64,000 nt of DNA from Variovorax brevis (GCF_030317105.1 NZ_JASZYG010000005.1:558001-622000); one strand, 5' to 3'. Positions 1 through 9,855 are shown, counted from the stretch's first letter. Numbers and translations: made by a program. The notes: generated by a model from the letters alone, not told the origin.

Positions 1-1402
1 CATCATCGTCGCGCGCGGAACGGCAACGACCAACGCCGATCGCGACTACACCGTGAAGGTCGATGCCGCCGGGCTTCAACCGGCCAGCGTTTACTACTAC
101 CGCTTCCATGTCGGCCCCCAAGCCTCGCCCACAGGACGCACCAAGACCTTGCCTGTGGGCAACGTATCGCAGGTGCGCATGGCGGTGTTGTCGTGCGCGA
201 ATTTCCCCGCGGGCTACTTCAACGTGTATGCGGAGGTTGCCAAGCGCACCGACATCGATGTGGCCCTGCATCTGGGCGACTACATCTACGAATACGGTCC
301 CATCGGCTATGCGTCGCAACTCGCGTTCGTCATCGACCGGGAATCGAAACCATCGCACGAGATCCTGACGCTGGAAGACTACCGTCGACGTCACCAGCAA
401 TACCGAAGCGACCCCGACTTGCGCGCGATGCATGCCAACGTGCCGGTGATCGCCGTGTGGGACGACCACGATGTTGCCGACAATGCCTGGTCCGGTGGTG
501 CTTCCAATCATGACGAGGGAAGCGAGGGCAGCTTCACCGCGCGTCGCGCTGCGGCCGTGCAGGCATATCACGAGTGGCTGCCCACGCGCCTGCCCGATGC
601 GGCCGACACCTTGAAGATCTATCGATCTTTCGACTTTGGCAATCTTGCGTCGCTGCACATGCTGGACACGCGGCTTGTCGGGCGCGACCAGCAGGTGTCG
701 CTGGACCAATACCTGAGCGGCCTGGCCAATGGCCCCACACGCCAAATGCTGGGGCAGACGCAGTTCGACTGGCTGGCGGGACGCATGGGCGCATCCAGCG
801 CGACGTGGCAGGTGCTGGGGCAGCAGGTGTTGATGGCGCGCATGGAACTGCCGCTGAGCGTGGCGAGCGCGATCACGCCGATCACGCTGGCCGAATACCT
901 TGCGGCCCTCTCCACGCCGGACGCCTTGCGAAGCGACGAGCAACGCGCCCTGGTCAACCAGCGCCGCGCGCCCTACAACCTCGACGCGTGGGACGGCTAC
1001 CCGGCGGCGCGCGATGCGGTGCTGAGCCTGGCGCGGTCGCAGGGCAAGAACCTGGTCTCTCTGGCAGGGGACACGCACAACGCGTGGGGTGGCAACCTGA
1101 CGGATGCATCCGGGCAGCGCGTGGGCGTGGAGTTCGGTGCCGCGTCGGTGAGTTCGCCGGGCTTCGAGACTTTGCTGCCGCTGATTGCCAACGACCTCTT
1201 GGGCGATGCATTTCTCAAGATGGTGCCTGAGCTGCGTTATGCGCAGACGAGCAAGCGGGGCTATCTTGTTCTGACGCTGACGCCTTCAGAGGCGCGAGGG
1301 GATTGGATGGAAGTGAGCACGGTGTTAAGCCATGACTATTCGGTGAGCATGGCGGCCAGCTTGCGGACCTTGGTTGGGGCGCCTGACCTGGTGGGCGTGT
1401 AG
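1..1402 (+). CDS. PhoD-type alkaline phosphatase/phosphodiesterase, 5' end missing
   Basis: The reading frame is open from base 2, so the true start lies left of the window; the GTG at 53 is internal. The visible part begins in the Fn3-like N-terminal domain of PhoD proteins (a VYYYRF stretch) and runs into the metallophosphatase domain. Metal-site motifs of the family are present in order: LHLGDYIYEYG, WDDHDVADNAW and, near the C-terminus, SLAGDTHNAWGG. PhoD enzymes are usually Tat-exported phosphomonoesterases/diesterases that use Ca2+ and Fe3+; the signal peptide would be off-window. The C-terminus looks complete. A REP-like array follows the stop codon. Family assignment is firm; the natural substrate cannot be told from sequence. 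Confidence 0.9.
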   Translation, partial: IIVARGTATTNADRDYTVKVDAAGLQPASVYYYRFHVGPQASPTGRTKTLPVGNVSQVRMAVLSCANFPAGYFNVYAEVAKRTDIDVALHLGDYIYEYGPIGYASQLAFVIDRESKPSHEILTLEDYRRRHQQYRSDPDLRAMHANVPVIAVWDDHDVADNAWSGGASNHDEGSEGSFTARRAAAVQAYHEWLPTRLPDAADTLKIYRSFDFGNLASLHMLDTRLVGRDQQVSLDQYLSGLANGPTRQMLGQTQFDWLAGRMGASSATWQVLGQQVLMARMELPLSVASAITPITLAEYLAALSTPDALRSDEQRALVNQRRAPYNLDAWDGYPAARDAVLSLARSQGKNLVSLAGDTHNAWGGNLTDASGQRVGVEFGAASVSSPGFETLLPLIANDLLGDAFLKMVPELRYAQTSKRGYLVLTLTPSEARGDWMEVSTVLSHDYSVSMAASLRTLVGAPDLVGV

Positions 1403-1452
1403 CGTCTTGCTCCATTGCGGGAGGGAGCAACACGAGGCACTTGATCTTCGTC

Positions 1453-1745
1453 CCCTCTCCCTCCGGGAGAGGGAGTAAGACGGGAGAGGTCTCTTGCTCC
1501 CTCGCCCCTCCGGGGAGAGGGTTGGGGTGAGGGGCAGCTGCCGTAGAACAGCCCCGCACTATCAACCGCCCGGAGCCCTCACCCCAACCCTCTCCCGGAG
1601 GGAGAGGGAGTAAGACGGGAGAGGTCTCTGCTCCCTCGCCCCTCCGGGGAGAGGGTTGGGGTGAGGGGCAACTGCCGTGGAACAGCCTCGCACTATCAAC
1701 CGCCCGGAGCCCTCACCCCAGCCCTCTCCCCGGAGGGAGAGGGAG
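1453..1745. repeat. REP-like palindromic array, 134-135 bp period
   Basis: The gap 1403-1760 holds no gene. It carries alternating inverted copies of one GC-rich unit: CCCTCACCCCAACCCTCTCC-type copies at 1576-1610 and 1710-1745, a short copy at 1453-1475, and reverse-complement copies at about 1497-1534 and 1631-1668. Flanking sequence is duplicated too: TAAGACGGGAGAGGTCTC recurs at 1476 and 1611, and CACTATCAACCGCCCGGAGC at 1557 and 1691, so the array is a direct repeat with a period of 134-135 bp. It lies between two convergent genes (PhoD and DUF2277), where folded transcripts could stop transcription from both sides. Confidence 0.85.
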
Positions 1746-1760
1746 CAAGAGCAAGACGGG

Positions 1761-2042
1761 TCAGCTGTGTTGATGCGTGCCGAAGCGGGCGAGGGTGCGT
1801 GCCCGTGCCCGCGCCGCTTCGATCTCGCGGTCCCGTGGATCGGCTGTCGTCACCAACGATTCGATGAGCGTTCGCGCCGAAGCAGTCACATCCTCCACAG
1901 CCTTGTTGAACGCCGCCTCATTCGCCTTCGACGGCGCGGTGAAACCGCTCAGCTTGCGCACGAACTGCAGGGCCGCCGCGCGCATTTCTTCTTCCGTCGC
2001 CGGTGGATCGAAGTTGAAGAGGGTCTTGATACTTCTGCACAT
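1761..2042 (-). CDS. DUF2277 family small protein (93 aa)
   Basis: The protein starts MCRSIKTLFNFDPPATEEEM and continues with RAAALQFVRKLSGF and PRDREIEAARARA, the signature of the short DUF2277 family, over its whole length. The start at 2042 is chosen because AAGGA lies about 6 bases upstream and the family begins with MCRSIK; longer in-frame starts would overlap the upstream gene. It lies 37 bp downstream of the alpha-2-macroglobulin gene on the same strand and is probably co-transcribed. It has no signal peptide or membrane segment, and is Arg/Ala-rich and probably helical. Function unknown. Confidence 0.88.
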   Translation of the reverse strand: MCRSIKTLFNFDPPATEEEMRAAALQFVRKLSGFTAPSKANEAAFNKAVEDVTASARTLIESLVTTADPRDREIEAARARARTLARFGTHQHS

Positions 2043-2079
2043 CGTGTTTCCTTCTTCGCATGTGTCCGTTCGGTCGCCA

Positions 2080-5000
2080 TTATTTGGCGACTTCGACCTT
2101 GACACGCGCGTTGGGGGATTCGCCGAACATCTCCGGCGCGTACAGCGCTTCGACGCGGCTGGGCGGAAGGGCGAAATCACCGGCGTTGTTCAACCGCACG
2201 GTGTATTCCACTTTCACAACGCCCTTGGGCAGGTAGTCGTAATAACTGCGGAAGGCCTCGAAGCTGCGTTCCTCGAAAGCTGGCCAGCCGCCACCCGAAC
2301 GCTTTTCGCCCTGCGTGGCAATCTGCGAATCGCGCCCCAGGCCGCTGCCCAGGATGGTGGCGCCACCCGGAATCGGATCGGTGATCGCGACCCAGGTCAT
2401 GTCGGCGCTGGCGTTGACTTCCAGGGTCACGCGCAGCACATCGCCGCGCGTGTACTGCCCGGGGTTGGCCTGCTCGACGGGCGTCACTGTCTTCTTGATG
2501 GCGTAGCCTGCGGCGAAGGGCGCTTTCAGTTGAACCGCGGCCACCGATTGCAGCGTGAGCCAGGGCTTGCCGCCGCCGTTCTGCGTGACGGTCAGCGTTT
2601 CCTTTGCGGCGCCCGGCTTCCACGGCAGGAACATCGCGTTGTTGCGCAAGTCACCCGGCGATGCCGGCGCGCCGAACCACGTGCCTGGGCCCGGTGCGCC
2701 GGACGGGTCGCTGGCCTTCACACGCTCGACGCGGCTCCATTCCACCGATTCGACACGCTTCGTCGAATCGGCGTTGCCCAACGGTGCCGCACCCAGCGTG
2801 GCGTTGGTCGAACCCGTGACGGGTTCGCTTTCGAAAGCCTTCGAGAACTTGTCCAGCGCCAAGCCGCCCCACAGGTTGGCGGTAGTCGTGTGCCACGCAC
2901 CGTTCCTCTGGCGACCGATGAAGCCATTGGCCAGCTTGCCGATGTCGTCCTTCCAGGCAGGGTCGTCCATCACCGTGAGCAGGAGGCGCGCGGCGTTCAC
3001 GTCGCCATTGGCCATCAGCCAGTACCAGTAGTCGTCGCGCTCGGTGCTGAAGACCACCTTTGTTCCCTGGTACGACAGGCGCGACTTCAAGACGTTGCCG
3101 GCTTCGTCCATGCGTTGCTGGCGTTGCGGCACGTCCTTCACGCGCTTCAGGATGTTGACCCAGTCGATCACGGCGCTCGTCGGCCACTGGTTCGGCGCGA
3201 TGGTGATGCTGCCGGTCATGCGGCCCTGCGCCTTGCCGTAGCGTGACAGCGCTTCGAGCGCAGCAAGCTTGCGCACGTCCAGGTCTTTTTGCGGGCTCCA
3301 GAACTCGCGCTGGATGCGGCCTTCGACAAAAGCGATGAGGCCGCTTTCCATCGGCGCTCGCGCGTCATCCGGCAATGCGAAAGCCGGGTCGATGGCGGAC
3401 GCTTCGTCCGTCGCGGCCAGCAGGTACGAGGTGAGGATGTCGCTGCCGCGATTGGCCTCGCCATCGCGTGGCGGAAAGTAATTGGCGAGTCCGTCGCTGT
3501 CGAGATAGCTCGGCAACTGCGCCACCACGCCTTGCCACATCTTCGCGTCGCGCAGGCCGATGGATTTGCTCGTCTTCTGTTCCAGGCACGAGAAGGGATA
3601 GTTGGCGAACCAGTCGCGCACGCCTGGCATGCCGTCCGCCAGCTTGGGTTGCAAGGCGAGCTTGAGGCCGCCGCGGCCGGGCAGGGCGTCCGCAGGCGGT
3701 GCGACGTCGAGCGAGAAGGGTTCGTCGACCCGCACCAGCGTGGCCTGCTGCACGGTCAGCGGCACGGCCGGCACGATGCGCTGGCGCACCTTGAGTGCGT
3801 CGCGTGCGTCGCCCAGCGTGTCCCTGGCGTCGATCTCCCACAGGATCGATTCGGCGCGCGTCTGCGCGAGCTGCGCCGGCGCCGTCACCGTCCACGCAAC
3901 TTCACGCGCCTCGCCCGGCGGAATCTCGATGGTTTGCGGCTGAAGCGTCAGCAAGGTCGCGCGCGGCGCGGCTTCGACCTTCATCGCCTTCTGCGTGGTG
4001 TTGCGCAAGGTGATCTGCGCGCGGAACTGGTCGTCTTCGCGCACCAGCGGCGGCAGGCCACTGATGATCTGCAGGTCTTGCGTCGTCTGGATGGACGCCT
4101 GGCCGGTGCCGAAAAGCTGGGTGCCCGAATCGGCGACGGCGACGATCCTGAAGGTGGTCAGCGCATCGTTGAGCGGCACGGTGATGGTGGCCTGGCCATT
4201 GGCGTCGAGCAGGACGCGCGGGCTCCACAAGAGCAGCGTGTCGAGCAACTCGCGCGTCGCCGACTTGCCGCCACCGCCGCCCGCGGGCACGGCCTTGCGG
4301 CCATAGTGCCGTCGGCCGACGATTTCCATTTGCGCCGTCGACGTGCTCACGCCCCAGCTGCGGCGCGTGAGCATCGCGTCCAGCAGGTTCCAGCTCGTGT
4401 TGGGCATGAGTTCGAGCAATGCCTGGTCGACGACCGCAAGCGCGACTTCCGCACCCGCTGCCGGCTTGCCATCGGGCAGCTTGCCGGTGATGGTGACCTG
4501 GGCCTTGCCGCGCACCGTGTAGGTGGGCTTGTCGCTGGCCACCTTCACGTCGATCTGATGCGATGCGGTGCCGACGCGAATCTCCGCCACGCCGAGCCGA
4601 TAGGCCGGCTTGCTCAGGTCGACCATCGCTGTTGGCGCCACGTATTCCCGGCCTTCGTACCAGAAGGCCGTCCACCACTCGCGCGGCGCCTTGAAGCCCC
4701 AGGTGAAAAAGCTGTACCACGGCACCTCGCGCAAGCGGCCGCGCAAGGCGAGCACGCTCACGTAGACGTTCGGGCCCCAGCTGTCCTTGATCTGCAGGTT
4801 GACCGTCGGGTCTTGACCGTTGAGCTGCACCACCTGCGTTTCGATGATGCCTTCGCGCTCCACTGCCACCAGCGCAGTGGCAAAGCGGAAGGGCATGCGC
4901 ACCTGGACCTTCGCCGTTTCGCCCGGCTGGTAGCTCTTCTTCTCGGGCAGCACATCGATGCGGTCGTGGTCTTCGCCGCCGAACCAAAGTTCTCCCTGCC

Positions 5001-8000
5001 GCGTGACGTAGATCGATGCCGCTGCAAGGCTCTCGCGGCCTTCCTTGTCTTTGGCCACCACCACCAGCTCGACGTTGCCGGGTTCCTTCAGCGATGCGTC
5101 GCACAGCACGAGGCCGCGGCTGTCGCTCTTGCCGCTGCACACGGTGCCCAGGTCCCTGGTTTCGGTCTTGTTGTCATAGGTGTAGAAGCCGCCGACCATG
5201 CGTTTGCGGCTCGTGGTCGTGATGCGTGCGACGGCCTTCACTTCGACGGGCACCCCGGCTTGCGGCTTGCCCGACAGGTCCAACGCCAGTGCCTGGAACT
5301 TGAGCTTCTGGCCGGTCGACACCCAGCCTTCGGTCTTCACGCCGGCGATCACGTCGGCGGGCCAGACCGTTTGCGTGCTGCGCAGCGTCTGCACCTCACC
5401 ATTGGGGTCGGCGTAGGTGGCTTCGAGCAGCAAGTCGCGCGGGGCTTTGGCGGTAGGCAACGGGTCGAGCGTGAGCTTGCCGGCGCCGTTGCGGTCGAGC
5501 GTCAGGGGTTGCTTGTCGGCCACCACGCGAGCATCGTCGGATTCGGATTCTTCATCAGCAGAAGAGGCTGCCGCATCACGGTCCCTGCGCGGCGGCGAGA
5601 AGTTGAACATCTCGTAGTCGGCAAAGTTGACGGACTTCCTGCGCATCATGGCCGACACGCGCACCGGCAGGTTCGACGCGCCGCCGCCAGAGACGTAGTT
5701 GATCTGCACGTCGGTGGGCAGCGACGTCACCGCCACCAGCGGCTTCTTGTCGGTCGGTGCGATGCGGCCCTCGAGCACGGGCAGTCGAAACTCTTCCACG
5801 CGGAACTGGCCGGTGGCGTACGCGCGCCGCACGTCGCCCGCAGAGCCAATGGACAACTGGACTTCGTAGACCCCCAGTTTCGCGGCTGTGGGAACGGCGA
5901 AGACGTTCTCAGCGCTCTTGCCGCCAGTCGCCGTGGTGCGCCAGGTGACGGGCTGCGTGAAGGTCTGGCCGCTGCCTGAATGCGTGATGGTCAACGTGCC
6001 CGGCAAATCCTTCGGCACGCCGAAGCCGGCGTTGGTTTGCGTGCGGATCAGGTGCTTCATCGACACCGTTTCGCCTGCGCGGAACAGGGCGCGATCGAAG
6101 ACGGTGTGCGCCACGACATCGGGGTCGCCATCGCTGCTGGTCGGCACGTTGAAGCGCCACGGCTCGATGCCCCGCTGCCAATCGCTCCAGGTGAAGGCGA
6201 GGTCTTCCACGCCCTTGTCGTCGGTGGCGCGCGCGCTCACGAAGTACGCGTTGCTGTAGTCGCCGGATTCGCCGTCATCGGCATTGCCCGCACCGGAGCA
6301 GGTGGGCGCGTCTGCATCGATGCCTTCGAGGCGCGCAATGCCGTTGGCATCCGTCGTGCCGGTGGCCACTTCCTTGCCATTGCAACCGGAGACGCGCACC
6401 TTGGCGCCGGCCACCACCTTGCCCTTGTCCAGCGTCGTGACCCAGGCCAACGAGTTCTCGCGGCCGAGCTTGAAATGCACCGCGAGGTTCGTCGCCAGCG
6501 CGCTCGTGCGCACATACATCGTGCGGCCGTTGCCATAGCGTTCGTCCAGCAGCGATTCGCCGAGTTTTTGCGACGCGATCTCCAGCACGTGGAACCCGGG
6601 CGTGAGCGGGATGCCGATGACTTCGAACGGACGCGGGTCCTGGCTGTTGGCCTTGGGCATGTCGAGCGTCTTCACGCCGGGCTGGCCGCCGAGCAGCGAG
6701 AGCATGCGGCTTTGCACGTTGTCGCGATCGTCCTTGTCGATGACTTTCGGCAACTCGCCCTTGATGTCGGCACGCGCCTGTTTGCGCGGGACGGCGTAGC
6801 TGTTCTCATAGCGCCGCACCTTGCGGAACCACGCGATGATCTCCGCGTCGGTCTTCGGATTGATGTCGCTCACCTTGCCGGGCGTGAGTGCCTGCATGGC
6901 GAGCGCCGGTTCGACGCGTCGCACCGTCACCGGCATCATCGCGCCGCCTTCCGGCTCGGCGAGGCGCTCGATCACGCCGAAGGGCGATGCCGCAAACTTG
7001 GCGAGCGGTGGCATCGCGCCAGTCTTGACCTTCATCGGAAAGACGCCGGGGTTGCCGAGCGGTCGCTCCGATGCATCCTTGAAGCCGGAGGGCAGCTCGA
7101 CGGTGTATTGCGCAAGCTCGGCAAAGGGCGCCTCGAAGCGGATCGACTCCACCAGGTCGTCACCCGCGCTTCCCTCGGGGAACTTTGGCTCGAGGGTCTT
7201 GCTGTCTCCCTTGAGCCTGATCTGCGTCGCCAAGGTGCGCGCGACCGGCGCGTTGAATCGCAACTCCATCGGCCGCAGCGGCAGACAACCCGCTTGCGCG
7301 TTCTCGCGCTCGCAGGTGAAGGAGGCTGCGAAGGGCTCGCGCACTTGAAACGAGAAGCGCTTTTCGACGCTGTTGGCCACCCCCGTGGGCGTGGCAACCC
7401 CCTTGCCATAGACGATCTGCACACGGCTTGCCGCAGTCAGCGTGCGGTTGCACTGGAAGGTCACGAAGCGATCAGGATCTCTTGCGGCGACTTGGGTGTG
7501 GCCAGTGGATGCCAGCAGCGCGGCACGTTGATCAGCGTCCAGCAACCGGACCGGAATGCGCTCGCCCATGCCTTCGACGGCGCACCAGACGTTGTCGCGA
7601 ATGCTCTGCGTCGTGGCCGCGCCGTTGAGTTCGAGCAAGAAAGCCTGCTGCTCGTCGATCTTCCCGCCGCTTGGCACGATGAATCGCACGAAGGGGCCGC
7701 CGGTCGTGAATTGATAGCGCGCCGGGCCCGTGAGCGCGTTGCCTGCGGGATCGCTGAAGTTCGCGACGCGGGTGACGGTGCAGCGCATGCCGGGCGGCAG
7801 GTCGTTCTCGAAGTCGAAGACCCATTGCTTGTCGCCGGTCCAGCGGCCGTTTCCTTTGCCGGCGCGCGCATCGGCGCAGCTCACGGTGAGCGGTGCGGCT
7901 GCCTTGGGATCGCCAAAACGCACAGCAGGCTCGTCGAATTTGGCGACAATCTGGCGAACGCGAGCGACTTCGCCCTGCGGCGTGAGACTGGTGATCTGCA

Positions 8001-8070
8001 GTGCATGCGCATGGCCGGCGAGGGCGAGCAGCACGCCGGCTTGCACCATGATTCTTGTTGAAACGGACAC
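2080..8070 (-). CDS. Bacterial alpha-2-macroglobulin family protein with thioester motif (1996 aa)
   Basis: A very large exported protein of the bacterial alpha-2-macroglobulin family, thought to trap proteases in the periplasm after bait cleavage. N-terminal MG-type domains are followed by the A2M domain (RVLLDANGQATITVPLNDA, about residues 1265-1290). The thioester motif CLEQ is at Cys1495 (codon at 3586-3588), and a C-terminal receptor-like domain ends near PEMFGESPNARVKVEVAK. The GTG at 8070 is chosen because GAGGAG lies just upstream and a clean signal peptide follows (hydrophobic VQAGVLLALAG, cleavage after AHA). A GTG at 8124 is possible but lacks these. No lipobox Cys follows the signal, so it should be soluble rather than a lipoprotein like E. 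coli YfhM. No pbpC gene is adjacent. Confidence 0.93.
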   Translation of the reverse strand: MSVSTRIMVQAGVLLALAGHAHALQITSLTPQGEVARVRQIVAKFDEPAVRFGDPKAAAPLTVSCADARAGKGNGRWTGDKQWVFDFENDLPPGMRCTVTRVANFSDPAGNALTGPARYQFTTGGPFVRFIVPSGGKIDEQQAFLLELNGAATTQSIRDNVWCAVEGMGERIPVRLLDADQRAALLASTGHTQVAARDPDRFVTFQCNRTLTAASRVQIVYGKGVATPTGVANSVEKRFSFQVREPFAASFTCERENAQAGCLPLRPMELRFNAPVARTLATQIRLKGDSKTLEPKFPEGSAGDDLVESIRFEAPFAELAQYTVELPSGFKDASERPLGNPGVFPMKVKTGAMPPLAKFAASPFGVIERLAEPEGGAMMPVTVRRVEPALAMQALTPGKVSDINPKTDAEIIAWFRKVRRYENSYAVPRKQARADIKGELPKVIDKDDRDNVQSRMLSLLGGQPGVKTLDMPKANSQDPRPFEVIGIPLTPGFHVLEIASQKLGESLLDERYGNGRTMYVRTSALATNLAVHFKLGRENSLAWVTTLDKGKVVAGAKVRVSGCNGKEVATGTTDANGIARLEGIDADAPTCSGAGNADDGESGDYSNAYFVSARATDDKGVEDLAFTWSDWQRGIEPWRFNVPTSSDGDPDVVAHTVFDRALFRAGETVSMKHLIRTQTNAGFGVPKDLPGTLTITHSGSGQTFTQPVTWRTTATGGKSAENVFAVPTAAKLGVYEVQLSIGSAGDVRRAYATGQFRVEEFRLPVLEGRIAPTDKKPLVAVTSLPTDVQINYVSGGGASNLPVRVSAMMRRKSVNFADYEMFNFSPPRRDRDAAASSADEESESDDARVVADKQPLTLDRNGAGKLTLDPLPTAKAPRDLLLEATYADPNGEVQTLRSTQTVWPADVIAGVKTEGWVSTGQKLKFQALALDLSGKPQAGVPVEVKAVARITTTSRKRMVGGFYTYDNKTETRDLGTVCSGKSDSRGLVLCDASLKEPGNVELVVVAKDKEGRESLAAASIYVTRQGELWFGGEDHDRIDVLPEKKSYQPGETAKVQVRMPFRFATALVAVEREGIIETQVVQLNGQDPTVNLQIKDSWGPNVYVSVLALRGRLREVPWYSFFTWGFKAPREWWTAFWYEGREYVAPTAMVDLSKPAYRLGVAEIRVGTASHQIDVKVASDKPTYTVRGKAQVTITGKLPDGKPAAGAEVALAVVDQALLELMPNTSWNLLDAMLTRRSWGVSTSTAQMEIVGRRHYGRKAVPAGGGGGKSATRELLDTLLLWSPRVLLDANGQATITVPLNDALTTFRIVAVADSGTQLFGTGQASIQTTQDLQIISGLPPLVREDDQFRAQITLRNTTQKAMKVEAAPRATLLTLQPQTIEIPPGEAREVAWTVTAPAQLAQTRAESILWEIDARDTLGDARDALKVRQRIVPAVPLTVQQATLVRVDEPFSLDVAPPADALPGRGGLKLALQPKLADGMPGVRDWFANYPFSCLEQKTSKSIGLRDAKMWQGVVAQLPSYLDSDGLANYFPPRDGEANRGSDILTSYLLAATDEASAIDPAFALPDDARAPMESGLIAFVEGRIQREFWSPQKDLDVRKLAALEALSRYGKAQGRMTGSITIAPNQWPTSAVIDWVNILKRVKDVPQRQQRMDEAGNVLKSRLSYQGTKVVFSTERDDYWYWLMANGDVNAARLLLTVMDDPAWKDDIGKLANGFIGRQRNGAWHTTTANLWGGLALDKFSKAFESEPVTGSTNATLGAAPLGNADSTKRVESVEWSRVERVKASDPSGAPGPGTWFGAPASPGDLRNNAMFLPWKPGAAKETLTVTQNGGGKPWLTLQSVAAVQLKAPFAAGYAIKKTVTPVEQANPGQYTRGDVLRVTLEVNASADMTWVAITDPIPGGATILGSGLGRDSQIATQGEKRSGGGWPAFEERSFEAFRSYYDYLPKGVVKVEYTVRLNNAGDFALPPSRVEALYAPEMFGESPNARVKVEVAK

Positions 8071-8156
8071 CGTGCTCCTCAGGATGATCGCCGAGCGTAA
8101 CGCGGTTTGCCGGGCTTTCGCCACGCCGGTTGCGACCCTGAAACTGAAGGATTCCT

Positions 8157-8753
8157 GTGACCACTGACAACAGCGCCGCCAACAACACCGTCGCCCTTTA
8201 CTGGGACTTCGAGAACCTCCACGCCAGCCTGTACGAGGCCCGGTTCGGCGAGGGCAGCTACAGCAAGCCCGATTCGCGCTTCAAGGTGCAGGATCCGCTG
8301 GTGGACGTGCAGGCCGTGGTGGACCTTGCCTCGTCCTTCGGCGCGGTGTCGATCAACCGCGCGTACGGCAACTGGCAATACTGCGGCCGCTATCGCGATG
8401 CGCTGCTGCAATGCTCGATGGAGCTGATCCAGCTTTTCCCGCCGGGCCAGTCGTCCAAGAACGGCGCGGACATCCGGCTGTGCCTGGACGCGATCGAAGA
8501 CCTGGGACGCCATCCGCACATCGGCACGGTCGTCATCGTCGGCGGCGACAGCGACTTCATGCCCGTCGCGCAGAAGATCAAGGCATTGGGGCGAACGCTG
8601 GTGGGTGTGGGCACGCGCAAGGCGACCAATCGGCACTGGGCCAGGAGTTGCCACGTGTTCCACTTCTACGGCAGCGTGGGTGGCGACGGGGAGGCTGGCG
8701 AGGCGGACAACGGGGCGTCGTCGGAGGAAGATCCGGCAGCCGACACGCGATAA
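8157..8753 (+). CDS. NYN-domain (LabA/DUF88-type) putative ribonuclease (198 aa)
   Basis: A single PIN-like NYN domain. The N-terminal ALYWDFENLHASL supplies the first acidic metal ligand (Asp17) and Asn20; NGADIRLCLDAIEDL and VIVGGDSDFMPVAQK supply the other conserved acidic positions. NYN proteins are predicted Mg-dependent RNases; this one lacks an obvious C-terminal OST-HTH domain, and its tail is acidic and low-complexity (GDGEAGEADNGASSEEDPA). The GTG start has AAGGA 6 bases upstream. The gene is divergent from the alpha-2-macroglobulin gene, with 86 bp between the start codons for both promoters. Target RNA unknown. Confidence 0.88.
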   Translation: MTTDNSAANNTVALYWDFENLHASLYEARFGEGSYSKPDSRFKVQDPLVDVQAVVDLASSFGAVSINRAYGNWQYCGRYRDALLQCSMELIQLFPPGQSSKNGADIRLCLDAIEDLGRHPHIGTVVIVGGDSDFMPVAQKIKALGRTLVGVGTRKATNRHWARSCHVFHFYGSVGGDGEAGEADNGASSEEDPAADTR

Positions 8754-8826
8754 GGCGCACGCCAGCACGCCTTGGCGCAAAGGGATAGATTGCGGGCTTC
8801 CTTTTTTTGCTGACCAGGAACTCCTC

Positions 8827-9855
8827 ATGGAACATCGGCGTCTCGGCAACTCGGGCCTGCGCGTGCCCGCTCTCAGCTTCGGCACGGCCACCTTCGGCGG
8901 CGGCAACGAATTCTTCAAGGCCTGGGGTTCGACGGATTCGGGCGGCGCGTCACGCCTCATCGACGTGTGCCTGGACCACGGCGTGTCGATGTTCGACAGT
9001 GCGGACGGCTATTCGTCGGGGCTGGCGGAAGAGATTCTCGGCGCGGCCATCAAGGGCAAGCGCAACCAGTTGCTGATATCGACGAAGGCGACGTTTCCAA
9101 CGGGAGACGGTCCGAACGACTATGGTTCGTCGCGCCAGCATCTGGTCGAGGCGGTCGACAAGGCCTTGAAGCGATTGAACGTCGATCACATCGACCTGTT
9201 CCAGCTGCACGGGCAGGACTACAACACGCCGGTGGAAGAGACCCTTTCCACGCTCGACCAGATCGTGCGCTCGGGCAAGGTGCGCTACATCGGCTGCTCG
9301 AATTTCTCCGGCTGGCACCTGATGAAGTCGCTGGCCGCGTCGGACCGTCACGGCTGGCCGCGGCATGTGGCGCACCAGGCGTATTACTCGCTGCTCAATC
9401 GCGACTATGAGTGGGAGTTGCTGCCGCTGGGTCTCGACCAGGGCGTGGGCGCGGTGATCTGGAGTCCGCTCGGCTGGGGCAAGCTCACGGGCAAGATCCG
9501 CCGCGGCCAGCCCGCGCAACCCGGCACCCGTGCGCACGACATCGCGGGCACGGGGCCGCACTTCGAGGAAGAGCGGCTGTTCCGCATCGTCGATGCGCTG
9601 GATGCGGTGTCAGCGGAAACGGGCAAGACGATCACGCAGGTGGCATTGAACTGGCTGTTGCAGAGGCCGACGGTGTCGAGCGTGATCATCGGGGCGCGCA
9701 ATGAGGAGCAGCTGGTGCAGAACATTGGTGCGGTGGGGTGGAACCTCACGACTTCACAGGTAGCGGTACTCGATGCGGCGAGTGATGCGCCGGCTGCGTA
9801 TCCGGTGTGGCATCAAAGGGGGTTTCCGATGTTGAATGAGACGGGCGTTGCTTGA
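8827..9855 (+). CDS. Aldo/keto reductase (342 aa)
   Basis: NAD(P)H-dependent oxidoreductase of the aldo/keto reductase superfamily with a TIM-barrel fold. The catalytic tetrad is visible: Asp57 and Tyr62 (FDSADGYSSG), Lys87 (LLISTKATF) and His128 (LFQLHGQD). Family markers RYIGCSNFSGWHL and SVIIGARNEEQLVQN are also present, the latter for cofactor phosphate binding. The start at ATG 8827 follows a short purine stretch and gives the normal N-terminus MEHRRLGNSGLRVPALSFGT. It resembles the YajO/PhlA-like branch. The gene stands alone, 73 bp after the NYN gene, and is followed by a long repeat-filled gap. Substrate unknown. Confidence 0.93.
   Translation: MEHRRLGNSGLRVPALSFGTATFGGGNEFFKAWGSTDSGGASRLIDVCLDHGVSMFDSADGYSSGLAEEILGAAIKGKRNQLLISTKATFPTGDGPNDYGSSRQHLVEAVDKALKRLNVDHIDLFQLHGQDYNTPVEETLSTLDQIVRSGKVRYIGCSNFSGWHLMKSLAASDRHGWPRHVAHQAYYSLLNRDYEWELLPLGLDQGVGAVIWSPLGWGKLTGKIRRGQPAQPGTRAHDIAGTGPHFEEERLFRIVDALDAVSAETGKTITQVALNWLLQRPTVSSVIIGARNEEQLVQNIGAVGWNLTTSQVAVLDAASDAPAAYPVWHQRGFPMLNETGVA

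Noticed and set aside
1453..1745. Possible CRISPR array
   Set aside because: Units are palindromic, alternate in orientation and have long repeated spacers; no cas genes.
3289..5979. Long open frame (896 codons) on the plus strand inside the alpha-2-macroglobulin gene
   Set aside because: Its translation is His/Arg/Gln/Ala-rich without family features; it mirrors the real minus-strand gene in GC-rich DNA.
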